A DNA stretch of 51,371 bases from NCBI GenBank assembly GCA_964616395.1, contig CAZTUT010000003.1, positions 1 through 51,371 of the forward strand, given 5' to 3'. Source of the stretch: JALHMQ01 sp964616395. GTDB lineage: Bacteria > Pseudomonadota > Gammaproteobacteria > Burkholderiales > Burkholderiaceae_F. The translations under genes were made by a program, and so were the position numbers. Below, piece by piece: positions 42,502 through 51,232 of this stretch (position 1 is the first letter of the stretch; each line of letters begins with the position of its first letter). Under the pieces are notes generated by a model, which was given only the letters and a program-made list of their open reading frames with translations, did no database searches and was not told the DNA's origin.

Positions 42502-43737
42502 CTACTCGTATCTGAGCGCCTCGATCGGCAGCAGCCGCGAGGCCTTGCGCGCCGGGTAGTAGCCAAAGAACACACCAACCGCGCCGGCAAAGCCCACCGC
42601 CAGCGCAATCGCCTGCGGCGTGATGTCGGTGTTCCAGTTTGCAAACTGCGCGATCAGCATCGACGCACCTACCCCGAGCGCGATACCCACCAGCCCGCCG
42701 ATCAGCGACAGCACGATCGCCTCGACGAGAAACTGGCGCAGGATGTCGCCACCGCGCGCGCCGACCGCCATCCTAAGCCCGATCTCGCGCGTGCGCTCGG
42801 TGACGCTGACCAGCATGATGTTCATGATGCCAATGCCGCCGACCAGCAGCGAGACGCTGGCCACCGCGCCGAGCAGCAGCGTCAGCACCCGGCTGGCCGC
42901 CTCCTGCGCCTGCAGGATCTCGGTCAGGTTGCGGATCGTGAAGGGCTCGTCGGCGCCCGGTTGCACGCGCAGCCGCTGGCGCAGGATGTCGCGCATCCGC
43001 TCCTCGATCACCTTCATGTCGGCGCCGTCGGCGGTCTTCACCGAGATCGAGCCGATGCGCTTCTGCCGGCCCTGCGCCTGCCCCAGCACGCGGTTGCGCG
43101 CGGTGGAAATCGGCAGCAGCACGATGTCGTCCTGGTCCTGGCCGAGCGAGTTCTGGCCCTTGCGCTCCAGCACGCCGATGATGGTCAGCGGCACCTTGCG
43201 CACGCGGATCACCTGATCAACCGGATCGGCGCCCTCGCCGAACAGCTTCTCGGCGGTGGTCTGGCCGATGATCGCCACCTTGCCGGCACCGGAAAGCTCA
43301 GCCTCCTCGAACGGCCGGCCGGCACTCAGCGCCCAGTCGCGCGCGATCAGGTAGTCGTTGGTGGTGCCGAAGTACTGGGTCGACCAGTTCATGTTGCCAG
43401 CCACCACCTGCCCGGCGCCGCGCACGGTCGGCGCAGCCACCACCACGCCCTCGACCTCGCGCGCGATGGCGGCGGCATCTTCCTCGGTGAGCGTCTGCGC
43501 CGCGCCGGTGCCCAGCCGTACGCCGCTGGCGGTGGTGGAGCCCGGGAAGATCAGGATCAGGTTGGAGCCAAGGTTGCGGATCTGGTCGCGCACCCGCTCC
43601 TGCGCGCCGGTGCCGATCGCGATCATCGCGATCACGGCCGCCACGCCGATGATCATGCCCAGCATCGTCAGCGCCGAGCGCAGCTTGTTGACGCGCAGCG
43701 CCTTGAGCGCGATGCGCAGGATCGACAGCAGGTTCAT
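42502..43737 (-). CDS. macB: MacB-type ABC transporter permease
   Basis: 411 residues: an N-terminal transmembrane helix (ALTMLGMIIGVAAVIAMIAI), a large periplasmic MacB_PCD domain (about 50-270), then three C-terminal transmembrane segments with the FtsX core (GGIGIMNIMLVSVTERTREI). It acts as a mechanotransmission permease without a transport channel through the membrane, moving substrates from the periplasm with MacA and a TolC-type channel. The ATPase domain is encoded separately upstream, unlike E. coli MacB where both are fused. Confidence 0.93.
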   Translation of the reverse strand: MNLLSILRIALKALRVNKLRSALTMLGMIIGVAAVIAMIAIGTGAQERVRDQIRNLGSNLILIFPGSTTASGVRLGTGAAQTLTEEDAAAIAREVEGVVVAAPTVRGAGQVVAGNMNWSTQYFGTTNDYLIARDWALSAGRPFEEAELSGAGKVAIIGQTTAEKLFGEGADPVDQVIRVRKVPLTIIGVLERKGQNSLGQDQDDIVLLPISTARNRVLGQAQGRQKRIGSISVKTADGADMKVIEERMRDILRQRLRVQPGADEPFTIRNLTEILQAQEAASRVLTLLLGAVASVSLLVGGIGIMNIMLVSVTERTREIGLRMAVGARGGDILRQFLVEAIVLSLIGGLVGIALGVGASMLIAQFANWNTDITPQAIALAVGFAGAVGVFFGYYPARKASRLLPIEALRYE

Positions 43738-43754
43738 GATGGGGCGCCCGTGGC

Positions 43755-44504
43755 TCAGTGCTCGGCCAGCGTGCCGGCATCGTAGGCCGCGAGGTCGGCC
43801 GCGGCATCGCGCGGCGCCTGCCGCACATCGCGCAGCACGCGGCCATCGCGAAAGGTGATCAGCCGCCCGGCAAAGGCGGCGACATCGTGCTCGTGCGTGA
43901 CCAGCACGATCGTCATGCCCTGCGCGTTGAGCTGCTGCATCAGCGCCATGATTTCCAGCGAGGTGCGCGAGTCCAGCGCCCCGGTGGGCTCGTCGGCCAG
44001 GATCAGCGACGGGTCATTGACCAGCGCGCGGGCGATCGCCACGCGCTGCTGCTGACCGCCCGACAGCTGCGCCGGATGATGATCGGCACGGCTGCCCAGA
44101 CCCACCTGCGCCAGCTTGGCGGCGGCGCGCCGCTGCCGCTCGGCCGGCTTGACGCCGGCATAGATCAGCGGCAGTTCCACGTTTTCCAGCGCCGAGGTCC
44201 GCGGCAGCAGGTTGAACTGCTGGAAAACGAAGCCGATCCGGCGATTGCGCACCGCGGCCAGCTGGTCGGGCGACATGCCGGCCACGTCGTCGCCTGCCAG
44301 CCGGTAGCCGCCGCTGCTGGGTCGATCCAGGCAGCCGATCATGTTCATGAAGGTCGACTTGCCCGAGCCCGACGGCCCCATCACGGCAACGAACTCGCCG
44401 GCCTCGATGCCGATGCTCACGCCGGCCAGCGCATGGACGACCGTGTCGCCCAGCGTGTAGTCCTTGCGCAGGTCGGTGGTCTCGATCAGCATCGCTGCAG
44501 TCAT
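43755..44504 (-). CDS. MacB-type ABC transporter ATPase
   Basis: 249 residues with Walker A GPSGSGKST, Q-loop VFQQFNLLPR, signature LSGGQQQR, Walker B ILADEPTGALD and switch histidine VTHEHD, of the LolD/MacB class. The neighbours fix its role as the ATPase of a split MacAB exporter. It starts 11 bases after the adaptor gene and ends 17 bases before the permease, so all three should be one operon. ATG at 44504 (MTAAMLIETT); a second ATG four codons on is possible. Confidence 0.94.
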   Translation of the reverse strand: MTAAMLIETTDLRKDYTLGDTVVHALAGVSIGIEAGEFVAVMGPSGSGKSTFMNMIGCLDRPSSGGYRLAGDDVAGMSPDQLAAVRNRRIGFVFQQFNLLPRTSALENVELPLIYAGVKPAERQRRAAAKLAQVGLGSRADHHPAQLSGGQQQRVAIARALVNDPSLILADEPTGALDSRTSLEIMALMQQLNAQGMTIVLVTHEHDVAAFAGRLITFRDGRVLRDVRQAPRDAAADLAAYDAGTLAEH

Positions 44505-44515
44505 CCGGCGCGGAA

Positions 44516-46030
44516 CTAGAAGAACATCCGCGGCGGGCCGCCCTTGGCCGGCGCGCCGCCGCCCGAGGGCTGCGCGCCCAGTGTGCCGCTAAGCACCTCC
44601 AGGCCTTCGGCAATGCCCTCGCCCGACACTTCAGTGGCGGTGCCATCGGTCAGGCCCAGGCGCACGTTCAGTGCCTTGGGCTTGCCGTTGTCCAGCACCC
44701 AGACGCGACCGCTGGCGGCGCCCCCGCTGCGACCCGCCTGCTCGGCCACGATCTCCGCGTAGCGCGCCTTCTGCTCGGGTCGAAGAATGTCTTCGATGCG
44801 GGCGCGCGACTCGGCACGGATCGCTGCGCCCATCTTGCCGCGCGCCTCCTCGGGCATCTCGCGCAGCGCCATGAACTTGTTGCGCATGTCGGCCAGGATC
44901 GGATCGAGCCGCGCCTGCTGGTCGGCGTCGAGCTTCAGTTCGCTGACCAGCCGCTCTCGGAACTGCGCGCCCTGGCCCGCCTGCCCGCCCGCCGCCGGCG
45001 CGCCCTTCGCATCGGCCGCCTTGCTGTCGCCGGCCTTGCCACCCTTGTCGGCTGCGGCTTCGCCGGGCGGTCGGAAACGCAATGCCGCGTTGGCGACCTT
45101 GAGCACCGATTCGCGGGTGTCGGTGACGATGCGCACGTTGGCGGTCATGCCCGGCATCAGTTGCCCTGACTCGTTGGCGGCCGTGATCAGCACCGTGTAG
45201 GTGACCACGTTCTGCACACTCTGCGCCGCCTTGCGCACCTGCTTGACCTCGCCGTTGAAGCTGCGGCCCGGGAACGAATCCACGGTGAAGCTGGCGCGCT
45301 GGCCGACGCGGATGCGGCCGATGTCAGCCTCGTCGATCGACGCGTCGACCTGCATGTCGCGCAGGTCACGGGCGATCACGAACAGCTCCGGTGCCTGCAG
45401 GCTCGCCGCCACGGTCTGACCCACGTCGACGCTGCGCTTGATCACCACGCCGTCGACCGGCGCGCGGATCTCGGTGCGGCCCAGATCGACCCGGGCCGAG
45501 GCCAGCGAGGCCTCGCGTTGCGCCACCACCGCCTGCGCGTTGCGCACATCGGCCTGCGCCAGGTCGAATGCGGACTGGCGCGCATCGAGCTCTGCAGGAG
45601 AGACGAAATTGCGGGCCACCAGTTCCTTGGTCCGGTTCAATTCGCGCTGCACGTTGATCAGGCTGACCTGCGCGCGCCCCAGCGCCGAACGCGCCGCCTC
45701 GGTGTCGGCCTGAGCCTGCCGCACCCGGTACTCGAAGGTCTCGGGGTCGATGCGGGCGACCAGCTGGCCCTTCTTCACCACCGAGTTGAAGTCGACGAAC
45801 AGTTCCTTGATCTGGCCCGAGACCTGCGTGCCGACCTGCACCGAGGTCACCGGATTGAGCGTGCCGGTGGCCGACACGGTCGCCGTGATCGGCCCGCGCT
45901 CAACCTTCACCGTACGAAAGCGCGGCGCCTCGTCGGCCTTGCGGCTCTGCTGCCAGACGACGGCGCCCGCGATGGCGAGCGCCAGCACGAGGAGTGCGAT
46001 CCTGGACACGCGTGATGACAGGAGTTTCAT
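44516..46030 (-). CDS. macA: MacA-type periplasmic adaptor with a Spy/CpxP-like insert
   Basis: 504 residues: one N-terminal transmembrane helix (IALLVLALAIAGAVVW), barrel-sandwich and long alpha-hairpin domains (about 45-215, with VGTQVSGQIKELFVD and RTEIRAPVDGVVIKR), a beta-barrel domain (about 225-320), and a final membrane-proximal part. Between about 323 and 440 an extra segment interrupts it: an Ala/Gly/Lys linker, then helices with LDADQQARLDPIL and LRPEQKARYAEI, resembling the LTxxQ motifs of Spy/CpxP. The last 65 residues return to adaptor sequence. First gene of the efflux operon; divergent from pcm. A TolC-type gene lies 1.3 kb away. Confidence 0.92.
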   Translation of the reverse strand: MKLLSSRVSRIALLVLALAIAGAVVWQQSRKADEAPRFRTVKVERGPITATVSATGTLNPVTSVQVGTQVSGQIKELFVDFNSVVKKGQLVARIDPETFEYRVRQAQADTEAARSALGRAQVSLINVQRELNRTKELVARNFVSPAELDARQSAFDLAQADVRNAQAVVAQREASLASARVDLGRTEIRAPVDGVVIKRSVDVGQTVAASLQAPELFVIARDLRDMQVDASIDEADIGRIRVGQRASFTVDSFPGRSFNGEVKQVRKAAQSVQNVVTYTVLITAANESGQLMPGMTANVRIVTDTRESVLKVANAALRFRPPGEAAADKGGKAGDSKAADAKGAPAAGGQAGQGAQFRERLVSELKLDADQQARLDPILADMRNKFMALREMPEEARGKMGAAIRAESRARIEDILRPEQKARYAEIVAEQAGRSGGAASGRVWVLDNGKPKALNVRLGLTDGTATEVSGEGIAEGLEVLSGTLGAQPSGGGAPAKGGPPRMFF

Positions 46031-46228
46031 GGCTGGCCCGGAAACCGAATGGCGCGATTCTAAAAGGGGTCCCCGACCGTGCACGGATCACAATCGCGAC
46101 GAAACGCCGAAACAAGCGGCCGAACTGCCTGCTGGGGGCGGTCCCGCGTTGCTAGACTTTGACCGCAACTTTCCGGACGGCGTCCACCCGTCGCGATGCC
46201 CTGTTGTCCGGACCGAGGAAAAGACCGC

Positions 46229-46918
46229 ATGAACGCAGCCACCGTTGGCCTGGATGTCGAGCAGGCCCGTTTCAACATGATCGAACAGCAGATCCGGCCG
46301 TGGGACGTGCTGGATCAGTCGGTACTCGACCTGCTGACCGTGGTTCGGCGCGAGGAGTTCGTGCCGGCCGAGTTTCGCAGCCTGGCCTTCACCGACATGG
46401 AGATCCCGCTGCGGGTCGAGGGCGCGGACACCGGCGAGCGCATGTTTTCCCCCAGGATGGAAGCGCGTTTCCTGCAGGAGCTGGGCGTGCGCCCGCACGA
46501 CCACGTGCTGGAGGTCGGCGCCGGCTCGGGCTACATGGCGGCACTGCTGGCGCACAAGGCGCAGCAGGTGCTGACCGTGGAGATCGACGAGCGGCTGGCC
46601 CGCTTTGCGCAGGCCAACCTGAAGCACAACGGCATCGGCAGCGTGACCGTGGCCGTGGGCGATGGCTGTCGGGGCTGGGCTGGCAAGGCACCCTATGACG
46701 TGATCATGATCAGCGGCTCGCTGCCGGTTCTGCCCGAGGGCTTGCTTGAACAGTTGAAGGTCGGTGGCCGGCTGGGCGTGATCGTTGGCGATTCGCCGGT
46801 GATGAGCGCGCAGGTGATCACCCGCGTGTCGGATTCCGCGTTCAACACGCTGCGCCTGTTTGAGACCGACGTGCCGCCGCTGCGTAACGCAGTGCGGCCC
46901 TCGACCTTCCGCTTCTAG
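46229..46918 (+). CDS. pcm: Protein-L-isoaspartate O-methyltransferase-like protein
   Basis: 229 residues: ARFNMIEQQIRPWDVLDQSV and VRREEFVPAEFRSLAFTDME typical of the N-terminus, FSPRMEARFLQEL, SAM motif VLEVGAGSGYMAALLA, and LLEQLKVGGRLGVIVG. These define the PCMT family that repairs isoaspartate residues; betaproteobacterial members like this one lack close resemblance to E. coli Pcm in parts, so the activity is not certain. ATG at 46229; in-frame ATG at 46196 has no family sequence. Shares its promoter region with the divergent macA-like gene. Confidence 0.9.
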   Translation: MNAATVGLDVEQARFNMIEQQIRPWDVLDQSVLDLLTVVRREEFVPAEFRSLAFTDMEIPLRVEGADTGERMFSPRMEARFLQELGVRPHDHVLEVGAGSGYMAALLAHKAQQVLTVEIDERLARFAQANLKHNGIGSVTVAVGDGCRGWAGKAPYDVIMISGSLPVLPEGLLEQLKVGGRLGVIVGDSPVMSAQVITRVSDSAFNTLRLFETDVPPLRNAVRPSTFRF

Positions 46919-46941
46919 CGCGCCGCCGCGACCAGGAATCG

Positions 46942-47265
46942 ATGAAACAGCTCAGCGTCACCGAGCTTGCCCAGTGGCTGTCCGACCCGGCGCGGCCGCA
47001 GCCGCTGCTGCTCGATGTACGCGAGCCCTGGGAGCATCAGATCTGCCAGATCGAGGGTGCACAACTGGTGCCGATGCGGAGCATCCCGACGCAGGCCGCC
47101 AGTCTCGACCCGGCGCAGACCATCGTCTGCATCTGCCATCACGGCGGCCGCAGCGCCCAGGTGGCCATGTTCCTGATGCGGCACGGCTTCGGCGACGTCT
47201 ACAACCTCGCCGGCGGCGTCGATGCCTGGGCACGACAGGTCGACCGCGCGATGGCCACCTATTGA
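46942..47265 (+). CDS. Rhodanese-domain protein
   Basis: 107 residues, single rhodanese domain: LLLDVREPWEHQICQIEGAQ, active-site cysteine in ICHHGGRSAQ, and YNLAGGVDAWARQVD. Such stand-alone domains carry sulfur as a persulfide. It begins 23 bases after pcm on the same strand and probably belongs to one transcript with it and perhaps the TolC-type gene, 111 bases further on. No signal peptide, so cytosolic. Confidence 0.94.
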   Translation: MKQLSVTELAQWLSDPARPQPLLLDVREPWEHQICQIEGAQLVPMRSIPTQAASLDPAQTIVCICHHGGRSAQVAMFLMRHGFGDVYNLAGGVDAWARQVDRAMATY

Positions 47266-47376
47266 GCAACGCGCATGACCGCCGTCATCGATCCGCCCTC
47301 GGCTTCGCTGCGCTTCGCGCGCAGCGCCGTGCATCCTTCATTGCCTCTTTAGGCCTGACCAGGCCGGGAAGACCCC

Positions 47377-48744
47377 ATGCGAACCCCTCCCAAGACGCTG
47401 ACCCGCGCGGTATCGACCGCGTTGCTGACGTTCGCGCCGCTGTTCACGATCAGCGCGTTTGCGCAGACACCCCTGGGCACACCGGCTGCGCGCAACGACC
47501 TGCTCGCCATCTACCGGCTCGCGCTCGCCAATGACCCGGTGTTCGCGTCCGCGCGCTTTGCCCGCCAGGCCTCGCAGGAGCGCGAACCGCAAGCGCGCGC
47601 CGCCACGCTGCCCAACGTGACCGCCAGCCTGGGCTACAACATCACGAACTTCGACTCGAAGACGCCGGATTTCAGCCGCACCTTCAACGCCTGGGGCCCG
47701 GCGATCCAGGCCACGGTGCCGATCTACCGGCCGCAGAACTGGAATGCGCTCGACCAGGCCAGGCTGCAGGTTCAGTCGGCCGACCTGACCTTCGCCCAGG
47801 CGCAGCAGGACCTGATCCTGCGCGTGGCGCAGGCCTACTTCGACGTGCTCGGCGCGCAGGACGACCTGACCGCGATCGAAGCCAGCAAGAAGGCCGTCTC
47901 CGAGCAGCTTGCGCAGGCACGCCGCGAGTTCGAGGTCGGCACCAAGACCATCGTCGATACCCACGAGGCGCAGGCGCGGTTCGACCAGATCGTCGCGCAG
48001 GAGCAGGTGGTACGCGGCACGCTGATCGTGCGGCAGAACACGCTGCGCTCGATCATCGGACGTGACCCGGGGGCGCTGGTGCCGCTGACCGACAAGCCGC
48101 AACTGAAGGCACCGCAACCACTCGACGTCGACTCCTGGGCGCGACAGGCCGAGGAAGGCAGCTTCCCGGTTCAGGTCGCGCGTCTGAACGGCGAAATCGC
48201 CAAGATCGGCACCAAGCTGGCGCGTAACGGCCACATGCCGACGGTCGATCTGGTGGCCTCGCTGAACCAGAACCGCTCCGATGGCAGCGCCAGCGCCGGC
48301 ATTTCGAACACCACCCGCACCGGCGTACTTGGCGTGCAGCTGAATGTGCCGGTCTACAGCGGCGGACTGACCCAGAGCCGGATCCGCGAGGCGCTGGCGA
48401 TCGAGGACCGCACGCAGCAGGATCTGGAAGCGGCGCGGCGCAATGCTTCGCAAAGCGCGAAGCAGGCCTACACCGGCGTCGACTTCGGCCTGGCGCAGGT
48501 GCGGGCACTGGAGTCGGCCGAGGTGTCGGCGCGCAGCCAGCTCGAATCGACCCGCCTTGGCTACCAGGTTGGCGTCCGCATCAACCTCGACGTGCTCAAC
48601 GCGACCACGCAGCTGTTCGCCACGCAGCGTGACCTGAAGAAGTCGCGCTACGAGTTCCTGATCAACGGGCTGCGGCTGGAGTCGGCCACCGGCGGGCTCG
48701 ACGAACAGGACGTGCAGGCCGTCAATACGCTGCTGGTGCGCTGA
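47377..48744 (+). CDS. tolC: TolC-type outer-membrane channel protein
   Basis: 455 residues: signal peptide (TFAPLFTISAFA), then the duplicated TolC/OEP architecture with long alpha-helical hairpins. DLLAIYRLALANDPVFAS, QDLILRVAQAYFDVLGAQ, NVPVYSGGLTQSRIREA and ARSQLESTRLGYQVGVRINL are typical. It forms the trimeric tunnel used by MacAB-type or type I export systems. The divergent MacA-type operon 1.3 kb upstream is the obvious partner, though TolC proteins usually serve several pumps. Ends 77 bases from the convergent waaA gene. Confidence 0.94.
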   Translation: MRTPPKTLTRAVSTALLTFAPLFTISAFAQTPLGTPAARNDLLAIYRLALANDPVFASARFARQASQEREPQARAATLPNVTASLGYNITNFDSKTPDFSRTFNAWGPAIQATVPIYRPQNWNALDQARLQVQSADLTFAQAQQDLILRVAQAYFDVLGAQDDLTAIEASKKAVSEQLAQARREFEVGTKTIVDTHEAQARFDQIVAQEQVVRGTLIVRQNTLRSIIGRDPGALVPLTDKPQLKAPQPLDVDSWARQAEEGSFPVQVARLNGEIAKIGTKLARNGHMPTVDLVASLNQNRSDGSASAGISNTTRTGVLGVQLNVPVYSGGLTQSRIREALAIEDRTQQDLEAARRNASQSAKQAYTGVDFGLAQVRALESAEVSARSQLESTRLGYQVGVRINLDVLNATTQLFATQRDLKKSRYEFLINGLRLESATGGLDEQDVQAVNTLLVR

Positions 48745-48754
48745 TCGGCGGATC

Positions 48755-48814
48755 CTGAGCCGGCGCGCCGGGCGCAAGGCTCGCGCGTCGGGCAGGTCGC
48801 CGCGCCGCGCTCAG
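48755..48814. terminator. Long imperfect inverted repeat between tolC-like gene and waaA
   Basis: CTGAGCCGGCGCG (48755-48767) pairs with CGCGCCGCGCTCAG (48801-48814), 13 base pairs with one bulged C. The 33-base loop contains smaller GC stems. It lies exactly between two convergent stop codons, as expected for a bidirectional terminator, although T-tracts are missing. Confidence 0.5.
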
Positions 48815-48821
48815 GCGCAGA

Positions 48822-50201
48822 TCACGGCGGCGGTAGCAGGCTGATCAGGCGCTGCACACTGCGCTCGGTGGCGCCGCGGTGCGCCTGAGCAAACTGCGTT
48901 GCGCCGTCGGCCATCGTTCGCCGTGCAGCGGGGTCGGCGCTCAGACGCGTCAGCGCCGCGACTGCCTGCTGAATGCTTCCGACCTGAAGGGCCGCGCCCG
49001 CGCTGATTGCATCGGCCGCCGCTTGCGCGAAGTTGAAGACGCTCGGCCCCAGCACCACCGGCGTGCCTGCGGCACAGGACTCGATCAGGTTCTGCGAACC
49101 GAAAGGCAGCAGGCTGCCCCCCATCAGTGTCAGGTCGGCTGCGGCGTAGTACAGCGGCATCTCGCCCAGCGTGTCGCCGAGCAGAACGACGTCATCGGCC
49201 AGGACGGAGGCATCGCCGACCGCCGGCCACTGGCCGAGGCTGCGGCGCAGGCAGCGCCAACCGCGTGCCTCGATCAGCTTCGCCACCTCGTCGAAACGCT
49301 GCGGATGACGCGGCACCACGATCAGCCGGTGCGCAGGGCTCGGCGATGCGCGCGCCAGTTCATCGAGCAGCAGCGCCTCTTCGCCATCGCGGCTGGCGGC
49401 CAGCAGCCATACCGGGAGCGGATTCCGCGATTCCGGCGACGCGTCACTGTCGGGCGCAGCCTGGGCAGCGGGCAGCGGCGAAACAGCCGATCCACTCCGC
49501 TGGCCGATCGTGTGGTGCAGTTGCGCGCCGGCAGCGAGCAGCGCCGGATCGGGCCGAAGGTCGAACTTGAGATTGCCCATCACCTCGCATGGCCCCGGAT
49601 AGAGGCGCCGCAGCCGCTGCGCATCGGCCGGCGCCTGCGCCAGCACCAGCGCAAAGCCGGTGGCCGCCTCTCGCATCAGGCCCTCAACCCGCAGCGCGCG
49701 TGCCAGCGACTTCTCCGACAGCCGCGCGTTGACCAGCGCCACCGGCAGCCCACGCCGACGGGCCGCGGCCAGCAGGTTGGGCCAGACCTCGGTTTCCATC
49801 ACCACGCCGAGCACAGGCGCGGTCTCGCGAAAGAAGCGACCGAGCGCCCAAGGCAGCTCATAGGGCAGATAGCGCTGCACCAACCGGCCCGGCCAGCGGG
49901 CCGCCAGCTCGGCGCCGGCCGCGCGACCGGTGGGCGTCATGTGGGTGAGCACGAAATGCAGATCCGGCCGCGCCTGCGCCAGCGCATCGATCAGCGGCGC
50001 GGCGGCGCGCGTTTCGCCGAGCGACACTGCATGGATCCACACGACCGGGCCGCCCGCGGGCCGTGTGCCTCGGCCCAGAAATCGCTCGCCCCAATGCTGC
50101 CGATAGTCGGGCTGGCGCAGGCTGCGCCGCAGCAGGTACAGCGCGACCGCCGGCAGCGCAGCGATCCACGCCAGTGTGTACAGCAGGCGGCGGGCGCTCA
50201 T
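48822..50201 (-). CDS. waaA: 3-deoxy-D-manno-octulosonic acid transferase WaaA (KdtA)
   Basis: 459 residues: N-terminal membrane anchor (LLYTLAWIAALPAVALYLLR), then a GT-B glycosyltransferase with HAVSLGETRAAAPLI (catalytic Glu), LTHMTPTGRAAG, METEVWPNLLAAA, VNARLSEKS and GGSLLPFGSQNLIE. It attaches Kdo to lipid A in LPS core assembly at the inner membrane. It is somewhat longer than usual (about 425) owing to an Ala/Ser/Pro-rich insert around residues 250-280. Its start overlaps the waaC stop by four bases. Confidence 0.95.
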   Translation of the reverse strand: MSARRLLYTLAWIAALPAVALYLLRRSLRQPDYRQHWGERFLGRGTRPAGGPVVWIHAVSLGETRAAAPLIDALAQARPDLHFVLTHMTPTGRAAGAELAARWPGRLVQRYLPYELPWALGRFFRETAPVLGVVMETEVWPNLLAAARRRGLPVALVNARLSEKSLARALRVEGLMREAATGFALVLAQAPADAQRLRRLYPGPCEVMGNLKFDLRPDPALLAAGAQLHHTIGQRSGSAVSPLPAAQAAPDSDASPESRNPLPVWLLAASRDGEEALLLDELARASPSPAHRLIVVPRHPQRFDEVAKLIEARGWRCLRRSLGQWPAVGDASVLADDVVLLGDTLGEMPLYYAAADLTLMGGSLLPFGSQNLIESCAAGTPVVLGPSVFNFAQAAADAISAGAALQVGSIQQAVAALTRLSADPAARRTMADGATQFAQAHRGATERSVQRLISLLPPP

Positions 50202-51196
50202 CGGCCGCCTGCGTCGTCCATGACGCGCGCGGCGGCGGCGATCACCGCGTCGGCCGACGGTGCCTGATTCACGCCGCCGAGGCTCTCGCACCGCGCATCG
50301 CCGATCAGCCCGACCAGGGCCGGGTCGTAGTCGCAGTAGATGCCCACTGTCGGCGCGCCGGCCGCAGCCGCCAGGTGCGACAGGCCGGTGTCGAGCCCGA
50401 TCACCACGCGGGCGCGCGCCAGCACCGCCGCCGCGGCATCGAGCGCGAGCCGTGGCAGTACCGTGGCATCGCGCATCCGCGCCGCGCGGGCGCGGGTGGC
50501 GTCCTGCTCGGGCGTGCTGCCCCAGAACAGCAGCGAGGCCAGTCCGCGCTTCGCCAGCCACGCCTCGACTGCCTGCCAGCGTTCGTCGGGCCACAGCTTG
50601 GTCGCGCGGCTGGCATTGGTGAGCAGCACCGCATAGCCGGGAGCGGCCGAGTCATTGGACTGGGACTCGATCAGCCCGGCCGGCAGGTCGGGAACGCGCA
50701 GCGCGAACCGCGGCTTCGCATCGGGCGCGTAGCCAAATGCCGCCGCACCCAGCGCGCGATTGCGAGCGACCGCATGCTGGCTGCGCGGCACACTGACTTT
50801 CTGGTCGTAGAACCACGCCGCCAGCGGCTCGCGCGCCGACGCGCGGTCCAGCCCGGTGCGCGGCCCCCGCGCCCAGTGCGCGACCCACGCACTCTTGGCC
50901 AGGCCCTGGCAGTCGATGATGCGGTCGTACGGCTGGGCGCGCAGTTCGGCGCGCGCGGCGCGCAGTTCGCTCCACGTGTCGGCGGCCAACGGCTGCTTGC
51001 GCCAGCGCCGCAGCGCCACCGTGTGCACGCGCGCGACCGCCGGATGCAGCCGCGCGATCGGCGCAAAGCCCTCTTCCAGCACCCACTCGATGTGCGCGCC
51101 GGGCACATGCGTCGCCAGGTCGGACACCAGCGGCAGCGCATGCACGATGTCGCCCATCGACGAGGTCTTGACGATCAGGATGCGCGGACTGGACAT
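50198..51196 (-). CDS. waaC: Lipopolysaccharide heptosyltransferase I WaaC
   Basis: 332 residues, GT9 family: ILIVKTSSMGDIVHALPLVS at the N-terminus, IDCQGLAKSAW, TNASRATKLWPDERW and VIGLDTGLSHLAAAAGAPTV, matching WaaC. It adds the first L-glycero-D-manno-heptose to Kdo. ATG at 51196 is chosen over one 7 codons upstream. It overlaps waaA (ATGA) so the two core-sugar transferases are translationally coupled, and lies 36 bases after a sugar-phosphate mutase gene. Confidence 0.95.
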   Translation of the reverse strand: MSSPRILIVKTSSMGDIVHALPLVSDLATHVPGAHIEWVLEEGFAPIARLHPAVARVHTVALRRWRKQPLAADTWSELRAARAELRAQPYDRIIDCQGLAKSAWVAHWARGPRTGLDRASAREPLAAWFYDQKVSVPRSQHAVARNRALGAAAFGYAPDAKPRFALRVPDLPAGLIESQSNDSAAPGYAVLLTNASRATKLWPDERWQAVEAWLAKRGLASLLFWGSTPEQDATRARAARMRDATVLPRLALDAAAAVLARARVVIGLDTGLSHLAAAAGAPTVGIYCDYDPALVGLIGDARCESLGGVNQAPSADAVIAAAARVMDDAGGR

Positions 51197-51232
51197 GACT
51201 CGGCCCGTACGGCCCACCGGGCCGCGGCGGCG

